From Tretioscincus oriximinensis (lineage: Eukaryota; Chordata; Lepidosauria; Squamata; Gymnophthalmidae): DNA of 64,000 nt. The stretch spans positions 94,662 through 158,661 of the forward strand of contig JAJVDF010000415.1 in NCBI GenBank assembly GCA_022410635.1. Direction: 5' to 3'. The notes under the pieces are model-generated. The model saw nothing but the letters and a program-made list of their open reading frames with translations. It ran no database searches and was not told the origin of the DNA. Below are positions 1-11,166 of the stretch, in pieces. Each line of letters starts with the position of its first letter. Position 1 is the stretch's first letter. The position numbers were made by a program, and so were the translations under genes.

Positions 1-860
1 CCCTAATTGGTTAATGGTTTTATTACGCCCCATTTGCTTTTGGTTTATATACTATGCGCCATGTTAACTTTCTGTTCTGCTTCTTTAATACAATGGAAAC
101 ACGTTCCCTTCTGAGACTATTTTGTTGAATAAAGATTTAAAGACAATTCCATTTGTCTTCTTTATTATACCGGAGAAAGATTCCTAACAGGTAGTGCCAT
201 ACTAGCTCTAATCTTTTACCTATTTATATAGGTAAATACGTAAGTACGGCCACTTCTCCCAGCCAATTATTTCATTGTGGGTTCACTGCTCTAATTTGTG
301 CCAGATTTTTGGGATTACTGGCCGAGGCAAACAGAGCACGTAGCTTCTTAAATGGAAACCCTGACAAGTACCTGGCCAGATTAACCTCACCTGTAGGGTT
401 AATATCTCTTAATGAAGCTGTGTGATAAATAGAAGGGATACTTTTATTATGCCATGTTTTCCAAGATTTCCATATGGTTTGAAGAGGGGGAAACCAAGAA
501 AGAATGTTCCTATTGGGGATGTTAGGCAACAATATTGGCTCTTCTTCTAAACTATTCACCTTCCAGTCTATCCTAATGGACTTATTCTCGTTTTGATAGT
601 CAAAGTCTATTATCTTTAACACTTGGATGGCATGATAATAAGAGCTAAAACAAAGAAAGCCCCATCCCGTCTCGTCAGCAAGTGCAAAAATAGAATTTTT
701 TTTGCAATGGTCATTCAACACCCATTTCTTTAAGTCTGTTTCCCACTTTCATGCAGGCATTCAAATCAGCTTGGCACCTCTTAGGCATCCTTTTCTTTAC
801 TTGCGCAGTCCAAAACTTTCAGATTTTATTCCTTTTTTTTTGGAGAATGGAATAACCCAT
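1..860 (-). mobile_element. L1-type LINE, ORF2 C-terminal fragment (dead)
   Basis: Read on the minus strand, an open frame from 721 to 272 resembles the far C-terminal part of L1 ORF2, downstream of the reverse transcriptase. It has a YYHAIQVL-like stretch, then IWKSWKTWHNK, then PSIYHTASLRDINP. The same segment recurs at 22440-23190 with PSIHHTAFLRDINP, so both come from one LINE family. Homology continues past the stop towards position 1 (NWLGEVAVLTYL, compared with NWLGEAAVIAYI in the other copy) and frameshifted up to about 860. It lacks the 5' end, endonuclease and RT core and cannot be functional. The family call is by resemblance. Confidence 0.7.
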
Positions 861-2178
861 CAGCTTTTTGTGATCAGATTTCAGGTGGCTTGAGAACAAA
901 TTAAAACTTCCTATTGCTCTAAGAAAGTCTTAAGAATTCACTTAAAAGAGGAGAAAAATAAACAAATTTGGCTCTTTCCCCACTGCAATAGGGGCCTGCT
1001 ATGTGATGCTAATGCACACTTAGGCTACATTTCTGGGGCACATCCCAGAATAAGACCCAGTTACAAAGGAACTGAAGTCATTCTTTCCATGCCTTATGTT
1101 TTTCCTATTTATTACTTGTAAATAGTAAATATTTATTATTCCTTCCTTTGCATTACATTTGTAATTCTGGTCTGATGTGCACTTAGCCTTGTCCTGTTCC
1201 AGAAAATTGTCTATGGGTCCTGCTGTCCACATGCCAGTCTGAGCTACCAAATTCCAGGCTGGAACAGAATAAGCTCAAGTATGAATAAGACCTCTGGTAC
1301 TATTTACAGAGATAATTTGACACCTGGGTAAACACAGGAGTAACCAATCAAGAGTCCATCCAAGTATGTAAACCCCTTCTGTGAGCAATCTGAACAATTG
1401 TAAATTGTAAAAATATAATGGCTATGAGTGGGTTTCAATTCTCAATTGCCACATATATAATTGCACAAACAGACAATTACATCTTTCAAAATCTTAAAGA
1501 ACTAAAAATGAGTATTTACTGGATAGTGTGAAATTGTAAGTATATTCTCTCCCTATAGCCCTCTAAATTGTTTTTTTTTCCTCTTGAAGAGCTTTGTGTT
1601 TGCTGAAATTCTTGGGCACTTTTTGCACATACTTATCTTAAAGAACATTAGTTCATGTGCTTTAACATAATGTACATTAACTGCAGCTACACTTGCAATA
1701 AGCAGGTTGATCCACGTTGCAAGTGGAACAGTGTTTGCTTATGTGTGAATGCCAAACCACTGTTCTGCATGATGTTACTGTCAAATCATGCTGCATCTGG
1801 TCATGTCAGCATATGTCATATTTCTGAAAATCAGCATTTTCTGAAGGGCAGTTTCAAGTCTGCCTCCAAAGATGCTTCTGAATACAGGCTTGCAACTTCA
1901 AAGGCATCTCCAGAGACAATGTAGAGGCATCTCTGAAGGCTGCATGGGTAAATAACTGCAGCACATTAGTTCTGCTTCACTGTACCTGTGTTTTGTGCAC
2001 TTCTGCCATACATGCAAACATACCATTAATGTGCATTATTGCTATGTACATGTATGGCCGATTAATCAGTAGTACACTAATGTACTTCAGGAATCTTTTA
2101 CTTCACCTCTAATGAGCATTATCACTATTCCCAGTGCATTCTCACTATATGCAGAAAATGTGGCATAGTAAGCTCCTT
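861..2178. other. AT-rich stretch, no recognised feature
   Basis: Short open frames on both strands here have no recognisable domain and no repeat partner elsewhere in the window. I see no gene, RNA or mobile element. Confidence 0.5.
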
Positions 2179-2355
2179 GAAGAAAAAGAAAAAGAAAAAG
2201 AAAAAGAAAAAGAAAAAGAAAAAGAAAAAAGAAGAAAAAGAAAAAAGAAGAAAAAGAAGAAAAAGAAGAAAAAGAAGAAAAAGAAGAAGAAGAAGAAGAA
2301 GAAGAAGAAGAAGAAGAAGAAGAAGAAGAAGAAGAAGAAGAAGAAGAAGAAGAAG
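2179..2355. repeat. GAAAAA / GAA purine microsatellite
   Basis: About 175 bp of pure purine on the plus strand. It starts as GAAAAA repeats, passes through GAAGAAAAA mixtures and ends as a long perfect GAA run. It abuts the 3' tail of the SINE at 2356-2652, so it is best read as that SINE's GAA tail after expansion. The long lysine/arginine and leucine/phenylalanine frames over it are artefacts. Confidence 0.95.
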
Positions 2356-2652
2356 AACTTGGTTCTTATACCCCGCTTTTCTCACCTTCCAAAGGGACTC
2401 AAAGCGGCTTACAAGGATATATTTTGCCCGAAGGCTCACATTCTATCTTCCCCACCAGGCTCTGGTGGTTCCCATGTATCTACTTGCATTCAGTTGCAAT
2501 TTCTTGCAATTCATGCTTTCGAATGGCTGGGTTGGCTAGAGCTACAGGCTAGTGGAAGGTGCTCACCCCTCCCCACTTCCAACACAGGGCTTCGAAACCC
2601 GATCTCCCAGGCGAGAGACAAATTTCTAAGCAACTGAGCTATCTGTGTCTGC
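2356..2652 (-). mobile_element. tRNA-headed SINE with Bov-B-like tail, copy 1
   Basis: On the minus strand the element begins with a tRNA-like head: a TAGCTCAGT-type A box, and GGTTTCGAAGCC as a B box. It ends in a GCGGGGTATAAGAACCAAGTTC-type tail followed by GAA/TTC repeats. That tail resembles Sauria SINEs, whose 3' end is known to match Bov-B LINEs. Three further copies lie at 39714-40029, 43699-44010 and 46842-47137. It is non-coding and would have been transcribed by RNA polymerase III. Confidence 0.85.
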
Positions 2653-4044
2653 GTAGTTCCATTGGCAATCTGGCTCAGAGCTTCCAGAGCCATGCTATGT
2701 GGTGCTAGATAGAGATGAGACCCATCTAGTTCACAACAATATGCATCTCAAAGAGGCTTTGAAAAGGATTATAGGATGGATAAATCCAGACTGAAGATTA
2801 AGGTTTCATTTCTTTCCTTGGTAAAGTTAAGAATCCCTTCGGAAGCATAAAGCTGGGTTTCTGCAAAGCTTTCTTCCATTTCTGAAGAAATTATAGATCT
2901 GATGCTTTCTAGAATGGAGAAGGCTCTAGAACTAAGTAGGTTTTCTAAGCATTTAGCAGAATGCTGCATTTTCTCTAAACTTTTTTCTACTTGATTATTT
3001 ATAATGATGCATAGCTTTTTGACTCGTTGTTTATGTAGGAAATACCAAATTATAGGATTGACATAAAATTTCTGCCTCTGTATAGAGTTGAAAAAGTCGC
3101 TTCCGTTGTGGAACATTTGTATCCGCATACCCTGATTTCACATGCCTCACAAACTTTGAAGCCAGGCAATAAAAGTTCCCCGTTTTGAAATGTTTATTGG
3201 TTCCATTAAGTATTGCATAGACTAATTTGATTGGCAGACTATGCATTATTTAATAGAACCAATCAAAAAGTTCAAGTAAGCATTTTTTTATTCAGTTATC
3301 TGTCTTTATAGTAGAATAATTAAGTGAGGAGTTATTCTTTCTGTTTCTTTTTAAATAGATTTAAGCTCTGGGGTGCAAATAGGAATCAGTTTTTACCAAT
3401 TATATAAATGCTTCATTCATGATAAATACTTTGGAGATAAATGATGATAATGATGATGATGAAATAATAATAAAAAGGCGAATTGTAAGAAGGAAAAGGC
3501 GAAATTGCTTCCAACTTGAGAAAACTGTGCACCTGAGAAACTTCAATTATTCCCAAAGAAACATTAAACCATTGACATTATCCAGTGGTAACAGATGTTC
3601 AGGACCATATACTGAGCAGATACTCTTGTGCTGAATTAATAAATGAAAAAGAAAGAGGGAAAATATTCATAGACCTTTTCTGCTGCTAGCAGAAACTAGG
3701 AAACTATGCCAACAAGTGTTTCAGACAATATAATCTAATGGGTGAATATTCTGGATACACACTGCATGGCTTAATTATATATTTGCCTTTGAAACATTTG
3801 AAGAGTTTTGTGAGAATAAAATTATCTTGCATTCTGAATTTCCCCTGTCCCATATAGTTTCATGACATTTGCAAACATTGTTAACTCTGCAAGTTTAGGA
3901 TATACTTTAAAAATATAAAAGATTGCTACCACGTTGGTTTAATTACTTATGCTTGTTTTTCAAAAGCATAGAAAAACATTGCTTTTTTATAAGGTGGTAA
4001 AGTATAAAACCGAAATTCCAAGGAACATTGTGAGATCTCTTGAA
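2653..4044. other. Unassigned stretch with two overlapping minus-strand ORFs
   Basis: Minus-strand frames at 3246-3031 and 3128-2769 overlap in different frames and read like pieces of one frameshifted coding region. The second is rich in Lys, Glu and Ser and helical in character (QVEKSLEKMQHSAKCLENLL). I recognise no domain, and the frames could be chance. A short GAT/AAT-rich simple repeat lies near 3436-3474. Nothing else stands out. Confidence 0.3.
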
Positions 4045-4135
4045 AGAGGGCTTGTGGAACTTGGAGACTAAAAGGAGAAAGGTATGTGGCATGAGTTTTC
4101 ATAGACATGTCTACTTTTTCAGATGCATTGCAACT
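4045..4135 (-). mobile_element. Penelope-like element, 3'-terminal fragment
   Basis: The minus strand contains the diverged terminal motif seen in several other copies: a (C)TGAAGAAGT-AGACATGTCTA-type block, then GCTTATGCC-like sequence and a TTTCTCCTTTTAGTCTC-like end. The same block follows a GIY-YIG-like coding remnant at 50090-50520, which ties it to Penelope-like elements. It is a fragment only. Confidence 0.6.
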
Positions 4136-6380
4136 TCAAATTTACTCAGAAGGCATCTCATTAAGCATGTGTGACCTCATTTCCTCTCTAATACATCTCA
4201 GAACCTCTTCAGGGATGCTTTTCTTCTTTTGTTATGAGAGTCACAATCTTTTACTAAGCAATTCTCTACAGTTATCAAACTTTCTTGGATCTATGGAATT
4301 ATTTGGAATTTGAAGGTCATCTCATCACTATTCAAAAGATTTGCATGAACCACATTAACACTTAGGAACACCACTTAATATTGTGTGATTTTTACTGTAA
4401 GATAACTTGTTTAATTCTTCCTACAGTGATTGTTTTAAAACTGTTCTTAATATGTAAATTTTGGTAGGTTATGTCCTGTTTTCCACATTCTAATATCTTT
4501 TCCATCTTTGTACCATTGGCGAAGCTTTCTTAAAAAGTTATCTACATTAACTTCAATGGAGCAGATCGCTAAGTAAATTTGTATAGGAATTCGGTTTTAA
4601 TTAACATTTCAATTTAATATGAATGTGAAAGTAACAAAAGATGTACCTACAGTGACAGGACCAAAATAAATGTCATCCAGGACATTTCCATGTGCACTGC
4701 CAGAGGTGCAGAAACTAAACTCTCATGTGCCATTAAACACTGGCGCATGAGCAAACAATCACCTAAGGGAGACATGTTAAATGAAACCTTTCTACCTAGT
4801 TTTTACCCTTCCAAGATGCAGTGACATTTAATTGTATCTTGCAATGCAGACTTTTTTGTATCTGATGGGGAGAAAAACAATGAAAGCTCTGATAATAGTA
4901 TGTACTTTGCTTCCCTCTCTGCTTACAATGTTTTAGTACTTTCCCTAAGGACAGGATTTTGAATCAGTTGACATTGTAATTCCTCTAACAATTTTATGTT
5001 GAGCGTTCATTCCTCCATGATTCTGAAAACAGAATATTCTGCCCACAGAACAGAGTGATAATCAGCCAATAATCTAACTCTCTTGGACAGTGGAAAAGCA
5101 AGATTTTTTAAAAATCTTTTTAAAAAGTTCTTAAGAGTTTCAAAGATGGAATGCTGTTTAGAGTACAGTGAAGTGGATATAGAATTTAAATACTGAGAGG
5201 CAAAATTTTGCCATCTAGGGGGACAAATGTTTACATAATGGTTCCTTTCTTGGAAAGAGAATTGCTGACTGCGATCTTTACTTTCAGGTGTTTGGATGAT
5301 CTTTAACCTTGTTTGGAAACAGAAAATGAGCTGCTTGTCCATCATACTCTGCAAATGCTCAATAGGAACAAAACTGAGTGAATGTACTAATGGTGAAACA
5401 AAAGTTGCCACTGAGCAAAATTTCATCTTCATACAGGTTCAATAACAATTGCTTTTAATAGAGTTGTACTAGTTTACACCATCTAAAGAGCTGACCCAGA
5501 ACATGAGTAAACAAGCTTAGTCTGACTGAATATTTCAAAACTGCTGACCCCACAAAAATACTAGTGAGTTAAGGACGTGAAAATCCATTATAAGAATACA
5601 CCGTGTTGCCCTCTTCCTACCTTGATAGCAATTGTAAATTTAATGCTGTCTTCTAATATGTTTTTGCCTCAAGATACTCTCTGCCACAATAATGCAAACT
5701 GTTCCAATTTGTGAAGGAAACAAATAAACAAACAAATATATTTTGCTTTCTTCAGCTCTGAAATTTATTGAGTGGCTCTCGGCAAATCTCATCTCTTCCA
5801 CCTTACCTTACCTTTGAGGTTGTTGTGTGGATAAAGAAGAGATAAATGAGAAATTCTGTAAGAATTCAACTATGCTATTTGATAGCGATGTCTAGGGATT
5901 GTGGTTATAGCTGTGTTTTTATTCAAGTTCACTTTCCTATAAGTGAAAACAACAATAACCGCCACTTATATTTTGTGGTAGTTCAGCTTCTGGACAATTC
6001 AGGGACGAGAATGGATGTTTTATTTTTATCCAATTTGCATATTATTGCTCAAGGACTTTGTAACACTTTGTCCCTCTAAACTATAGTTAGATAAGAATTA
6101 GAATTTCCTCCTCTTGTATTCTGAAAGAATATGATAGAGAGAAAAAACATGAAAGGGGTACAGCTAGCTAAGTAGGTGATATAATTGAATTGAGAGTGAA
6201 TGACATGTTGAATATTTCTGGTTGTAGTTGTAAAGATTATGACAAATATTCCTTCACTACTTTGTGAACAAAATGCAGAAGGAAATTCAATGAAGCATCC
6301 GGCAAAAGTTCATTCTAATTTAGGGCTCTAGTTCTCACATTGGGCAATATGTCTTTCACACTTCTGTTCCCTAGAACTGG
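4136..6380. other. Unassigned stretch with a 141-codon minus-strand ORF
   Basis: The only sizeable frame is minus-strand 5432-5007, 141 codons, with a helical C-terminal half (FETLKNFLKRFLKNLAF). I cannot match it to a family, it shares no segment with other parts of the window, and no splice or promoter context supports it. It may be a decayed element or chance. The rest is AT-rich with no feature seen. Confidence 0.3.
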
Positions 6381-7592
6381 ACATTAAATAAATTAGGTTG
6401 CATCTACATTGTTGCCACACTCAGGGGAAATTTGAGCTTCAGTCCCTGTAGAGGAACAAACAAGTCTACAAAAGACTTCTATGCACAGCAGTGAGGATTT
6501 TACCTGTATTCCTTTTAGACAAATACAAGTACAGTATTACTGGACACCAGCCACTTGGGCCACATCCCCACAGCCCCAAAAATGCCATTTGGAGGTGATT
6601 TTACCTTTATTGCATCTCACAGAACTGCACACATCCAGCCTTCCATGTGCTTTAAAGGTCTTTCCTGTACAGTATTTAGCCAGTGCATATTCTTCAATTT
6701 AAGGAGCTTCCGTGTTAAAGTCTGAAATAAGGACCACAGAGTTGCTTTTATGTAAATTGTAAAGATTTCATTGGCTCTTGGAGCACAGGGACTGTCTGGG
6801 AACAGTAGGCAGGGTCATAGAGAATTCTGGGGATTGTAGTCAGGCAAGCACAGCAGTTCCTTCTGAGGCCCAAATTTCAAAAGCAGGTGAAGTAAAATGC
6901 GGACGTGTGGCTAACGCATTTGCTTTTTAAAGCATCTTTAAAGCGGGGCAAACCAACAGGTGGGGAAAGGGCCTTTAAGGTTTTTGAGCAGTGATTATTA
7001 GTGGACTTCTTATTTCTTGAGTTGCCTCATTGTTCTTCTATTCAGCCACATGGAGATGAAGGTGGCTTCATTTCCTTGAAGTGATAGTGGAATACTGTCA
7101 TCTCCAAAATGGTATTTTGGTCTATGAGCTATCATTGCTAGCTAAGACTATATTAGGACATATGAAAATGAACAGCTCAAAAGACACATGTGTTCATTTT
7201 ACACATTTAATCCATATTAAAGGCCAAAGAACATATTGGTGGATCAAGATACTTTCCTACTTGTGGAATGGAGACAGCCCCAGAGGCTGCCAGATTATTA
7301 ACAATCATAGTAAAAAACAAGGAGGGGTGATGCTGAGAGAACCCCAATTTAAACATGAAAAAAGACACCACATGGCTAGTCCACAAGACTGAACAAACTA
7401 ATAAGTCATCGTATCTATGCACATTGGAACAAATAAGAGAACTATACACATATATAGTACAAACAGCAAAATGGGCAGAGTAAAAATATGAAAAGGAGTC
7501 AAATTTGTTCCAATGTGCATGGGTACTATGAATTAGTGTTTAATCTTCTGGATTAACCATGTGGTGGATTTTTTTGAGATTATTGACAGTAG
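6381..7592. other. Unassigned, includes a ZNF143-like motif
   Basis: Mostly featureless. At 6821-6840 the minus strand reads ACTACAATCCCCAGAATTCT, close to the ACTACAAYTCCCAGAATNC motif bound by ZNF143 and also carried by several vertebrate DNA transposons. I found no paired terminal inverted repeats around it, so no element is called. Confidence 0.35.
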
Positions 7593-8025
7593 CAGAGGTG
7601 GGGAACCCAAGACCCAGGAGCCAGATCAGGCTGGTGGAACCATTTGATTTTGGCTACAGTATGCTCCTCATGGAACTATTAGGCTTTCCTGTTACCTGGC
7701 ATGCTCCCTAAGGAATCATTGGCTTCACCCGATAAATAATGATTTCTCATTTTGTTAAAACATGAAATGAAATACAAAAAGAGGATGAAGGGAGGCCCAA
7801 GAGGGAGGGACGTGAAGGAGGAGGCCCAGAGAGGGAAGTTAGGGATTGATTGTAACAGAAAAACCTGTGGTTTTTGTAGTTCTATATGGGGGAAGGGGTA
7901 TGCTGAGAGGAAGAAGGTGTGGCCTGGGTGGGGGTGTGGCCTGGGGAAGGGAGGGGGTATAGCTGTCAAGTGATGATACAAATAACTAAATGGCCCCTCT
8001 CAGAAAAAAGGGTTCCCCACCTCTG
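7593..8025. mobile_element. hAT-like non-autonomous DNA transposon
   Basis: The ends are inverted: CAGAGGTGGGGAACCC at the left and GGGTTCCCCACCTCTG at the right, a perfect 16-bp pair. The 433-bp interior has no transposase frame. The flanking octamers, gacagtag on the left and aactatag on the right, agree at 5 of 8 positions, consistent with an old 8-bp hAT duplication. The ends resemble Charlie-type hAT termini. Confidence 0.75.
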
Positions 8026-8098
8026 AACTATAGTTTACACAGAATTGACATTAATATGCCATACAAGAAATGTTCATTTGAAGAAAGTGAAGTATATA

Positions 8099-8310
8099 CA
8101 GGGTGCTTCAAAAATGTATACACACTTTGAACTTCCATACGATGTACAGAATCAGTGGTGACTCGTACTCAGAATTGTATTGATGCTGCAGGTCACCAAT
8201 TTGAACAGTATTAACATTTGTTATTTATTTAACTTTGTAGAACAGTAGAACAGTAAATAAATTTTCTATGGAAGTTCACAGTGTGTATACATTTTTTTTG
8301 AAGCACCCTG
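8099..8310. mobile_element. Mariner-type MITE with TA duplication
   Basis: This 212-bp element is flanked by TA at 8097-8098 and 8311-8312. Its ends start CAGGGTGCTTCAAAAA and pair over about 44 bp, reaching an inner ACTTCCATA block, with a few mismatches and a small length difference in the A run. It has no coding capacity. Terminal CAGGGTG and TA target sites are typical of Tc1/mariner elements. Confidence 0.9.
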
Positions 8311-8312
8311 TA

Positions 8313-9560
8313 GGTGTAACAACTCTCAATATGAATCAAGCCCTATATGTGATCATGTATTTGGAGTCACTTCACTGTTAAAGTTTACTTTCCATTTCAG
8401 GTCTGTTTGGAAGTAATTTCTCGTGACCTTCCTTCGTTTATTCATCGAACCGACGCAGATTTTAGGGTTGATTGCATGAAAGGCTATGTGAACAGGAATG
8501 AAAATTTATTTTCCAGTATTAATTGTTGCAATATGTGAAGCCTTTTCGTCTTTTTGGTTCAAAGTGAGGTGTGTTTTGTGGAGTGCTTCAAAGTGCTAGA
8601 TTTCTGTAATGTTATGTTAAAGGGCTTTTAGCAGAGGAATGATATGATTTCTGATGGGACGATGTTTGGCTTTGATCAGAAGCTTTAGTGCTGTCTGAAA
8701 ACCTTTGTTCTGTTCAGTATGCTGCATGCATGCCTGAAGGTTGCTTGATCTATGTGAAGTGTGTTTTGTTCTTTGGCGTTCTTGTGACAGTATTATGCAA
8801 AGCTTTTTAAAATTCAGAAACTTTTTCCATTGACAATGATTTCTCCTATGAAATTCATATAACCTCTGGCTAAGGCACCTATTGTGTATTCCTTATGGAA
8901 TAATGAAAATGTCTTTTCCTGCCAGGAAATATTGGTTTAATCTCCCTTTTTGGCCTATAAATCTACATGTATGTGAAAAAAGTTTGCATATAGATATATT
9001 TGCCAGATCTCCTATTTTTTTTTTTCATCTTAGCTTCTGTTGTTATGTATATACAGTAGAAACCAGAGCCTGGGTGAAACATATAGGTCACATATGAATT
9101 GTCCCAATTGTTGTGGAAAGTGCAGTGAATAGACATCACACATCTAAATCTTGAAGACACACAGATCTTCATCTCTGGCTGCGTGTTAATTAAGAATATT
9201 TAGTGAGCTGGCAGCAACATCATGAAGAATTTGTCTCATTACCTCACAGAAGTTAGCGATACTTTCCATTCGCTAAAAAAGCTTGTGGTCTTGATTTTTC
9301 TGTTGGCTCATTTTTCTTGATTCTGCAACTGACTTTTTAAAAATGTGACAAAATGCTTAGTGTGGATATTCATGAATATGCAAATCACCCACCAATATGC
9401 ACAAACACACACACACCGAAATCCCTGGAATGCCTAGCAATGCCCTTGCGCATGAGGAAATTGCGAATCCCCCCTGTGGGGAGCGTGTATTCAGGAGCTG
9501 GCCTGAATTTTTTATTTTTACTGAGGGGAGGGTGCCTAGTAGTGGTGCAGTGAATTTACT
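8313..9560. other. Unassigned stretch
   Basis: AT-rich and without recognised features, apart from a short CA run near 9401-9416 and a G/C-rich patch at 9465-9540 that may be the eroded left arm of the foldback element called at 9561. Confidence 0.4.
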
Positions 9561-9665
9561 TTTCCTCAGCAAAAAATGGGGAAATTCCCTCCCCCCCTCC
9601 GAGAGGGCGGGGGGAGACACCCCACAGTCGGGGTTTCCCCCCCAAAAGGGGTCACCTCATCATCC
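9561..9665. mobile_element. Foldback MITE (GGCTGATCAG ends), partial copy
   Basis: The segment runs from CCTCAGCAAAAAATGGGG through a C-rich block to GGGGTCACCTCATCATCC followed by TA. It matches the right half of the complete copies at 28777-28965 and 63281-63476. The left arm is not clearly present. A GGGAGACACCCC insertion-like block interrupts it. Confidence 0.55.
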
Positions 9666-9667
9666 TA

Positions 9668-10438
9668 CTTTTACTCATTTCTTCTTGAATATTTTAATGA
9701 GCCTTCCCTCCTTCCTTCCTTTCTACTATTGAAACCTAGCCTTATAGAAAAACCTGTGTTTTGTTATTGAAGTCAGATCATTGTTTACTTTTTAAAGTGA
9801 TATTCTTTTTCTCTTGGGCCTATGTTACAAATACCTTGTTACAGAAATATTGTTTCTTTATTCCATTTTCTACAGTTCCATACCAATAGATTTTACATTT
9901 TCAGAACCTATTACCTTAAATATTCTACTTGGATTAGTCTGTGTCTGGGAAGATTCCCCATTTTACAATCTCTGAATTCCCCAGCACAATATTGATTTTT
10001 TAAAAGGTGCCAAATTATGCTGCATCATTCTGATCTGTGTGGATGAATCTATTACCAGGGCGTCTACTATGTCACTTTGATTTTTGGATGCAGCAGTTTT
10101 GAATCCGTTCCTCACCTACGACTATGAACAATTTGATAAAACTGTTCACGTTTGTTGTGCTTTTGCCCTTGAAAATGCTTTTATTCAGTTGAAAGAAAAG
10201 TATTTCTTGTTTTTGAACAAGTTTAGAACCATTTGTTTGATTAACTGATGCATTGTTTATACATTGTGGAACTGAATACATGGGTGTTCAATTTGATAAT
10301 AAAGCCCTGAACATGAATGCCTTCACATCCCTATTTTCTTAGTCTGACATAATAGTTCTGATTGATTAATAAAGTAAAAGAGTTGTCTTTCAAATTCAGT
10401 GCACGGTCTCTTCCCCACAACAAGTTAGAATCCGCAAT
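9668..10438. other. Unassigned stretch
   Basis: No feature recognised. It is AT-rich, and its short frames have no repeat or domain support. Confidence 0.45.
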
Positions 10439-11166
10439 GTGGAAAAGGATCACAGAATGCAGCCCCCACATGTACCTATAAATCTGTGTGGAATGGGCAG
10501 GACATTCTGATTGAAGTGTACAAAATCATGCATGGGATGGATAGGGTGAACAGAGAAAAAATGTTTTCTCTATCACACAACACTAGGACCAGAGGGCACT
10601 TCTTAAAACTGATGGATAGAAAAGTGAGAACAGATAAAGGAAAGTGTTTTTTCACCCAGAAGGTCATTGGCCTGTGGCATTTATTTCTTGAAGAGGTAGC
10701 GGTAGCTAACAGCTTGGATAGATTCAAGACAGGAATAGAAAGGTTTATGGGCACTAAGGGTATAAATGGGTACTAGGATGGATGTCTGGATGTTGCCTCC
10801 AGGATGGAGCAGGAGGCAGGACTCTTGAAATACCATTTGCAGGGAGTCATGAACAGGTGCATATTTTGCTTTCCTCTGTTCAAACTGTCCAGGTACATCT
10901 GGTGGGCCTCTGTGCGACACAGAATGCTGGACTAGATGGGCTATGGCCTGATCTAGTATGGCTCTTCTTATGTTCTTATGACAACTAACTAGGAAGTAAA
11001 TACGGGGCATGCTTAGTATGCGGTTCTGTATTGTCTTGTGCTAGCATGTTTTCATTGTATCCTGGCTGCAGGCATGGCAATTTCACAAAGGATCAGCTAC
11101 AGAATATTTCAGGAAAAACTCAGTTAACATGTGGAGTGGAGTAATCATGATACTAACATCACAGAA
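10439..11166 (+). repeat. Dispersed repeat X, copy 1, split by a CR1
   Basis: The left part ends in a TAAATCTGTGTGGAA block at about 10478-10493. The right part resumes at 10981 with ACTAACTAGGAAGTAAATAC, GGGCATGCTTAGTATGC and, later, GTTAACATGTGGAG. Copies at 14318-14640 (minus) and 39370-39700 (plus) carry the same blocks uninterrupted, so the CR1 at 10495-10980 inserted into this copy. The repeat has no coding frame, and I do not recognise the family. Confidence 0.65.
10495..10980 (+). mobile_element. CR1 LINE 3' end, 5'-truncated
   Basis: The plus-strand frame reads LIEVYKIMHGMDRVNREKMF, RTRGHFLKL and later NSLDRFKTGIERFMGTKG, the C-terminal tail of CR1 ORF2. It is followed by the 3' UTR with CTGGACTAGATGGGC and ends in TTCTTATG octamer repeats, the CR1 3' signature. 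Only about the last 490 bp are present. It sits inside repeat X. Confidence 0.92.

Noticed and set aside
2134..2637. Long Lys/Arg and Leu/Phe frames of 104-167 codons
   Set aside because: They are translations of the GAA/GAAAAA microsatellite and adjacent SINE, not genes.
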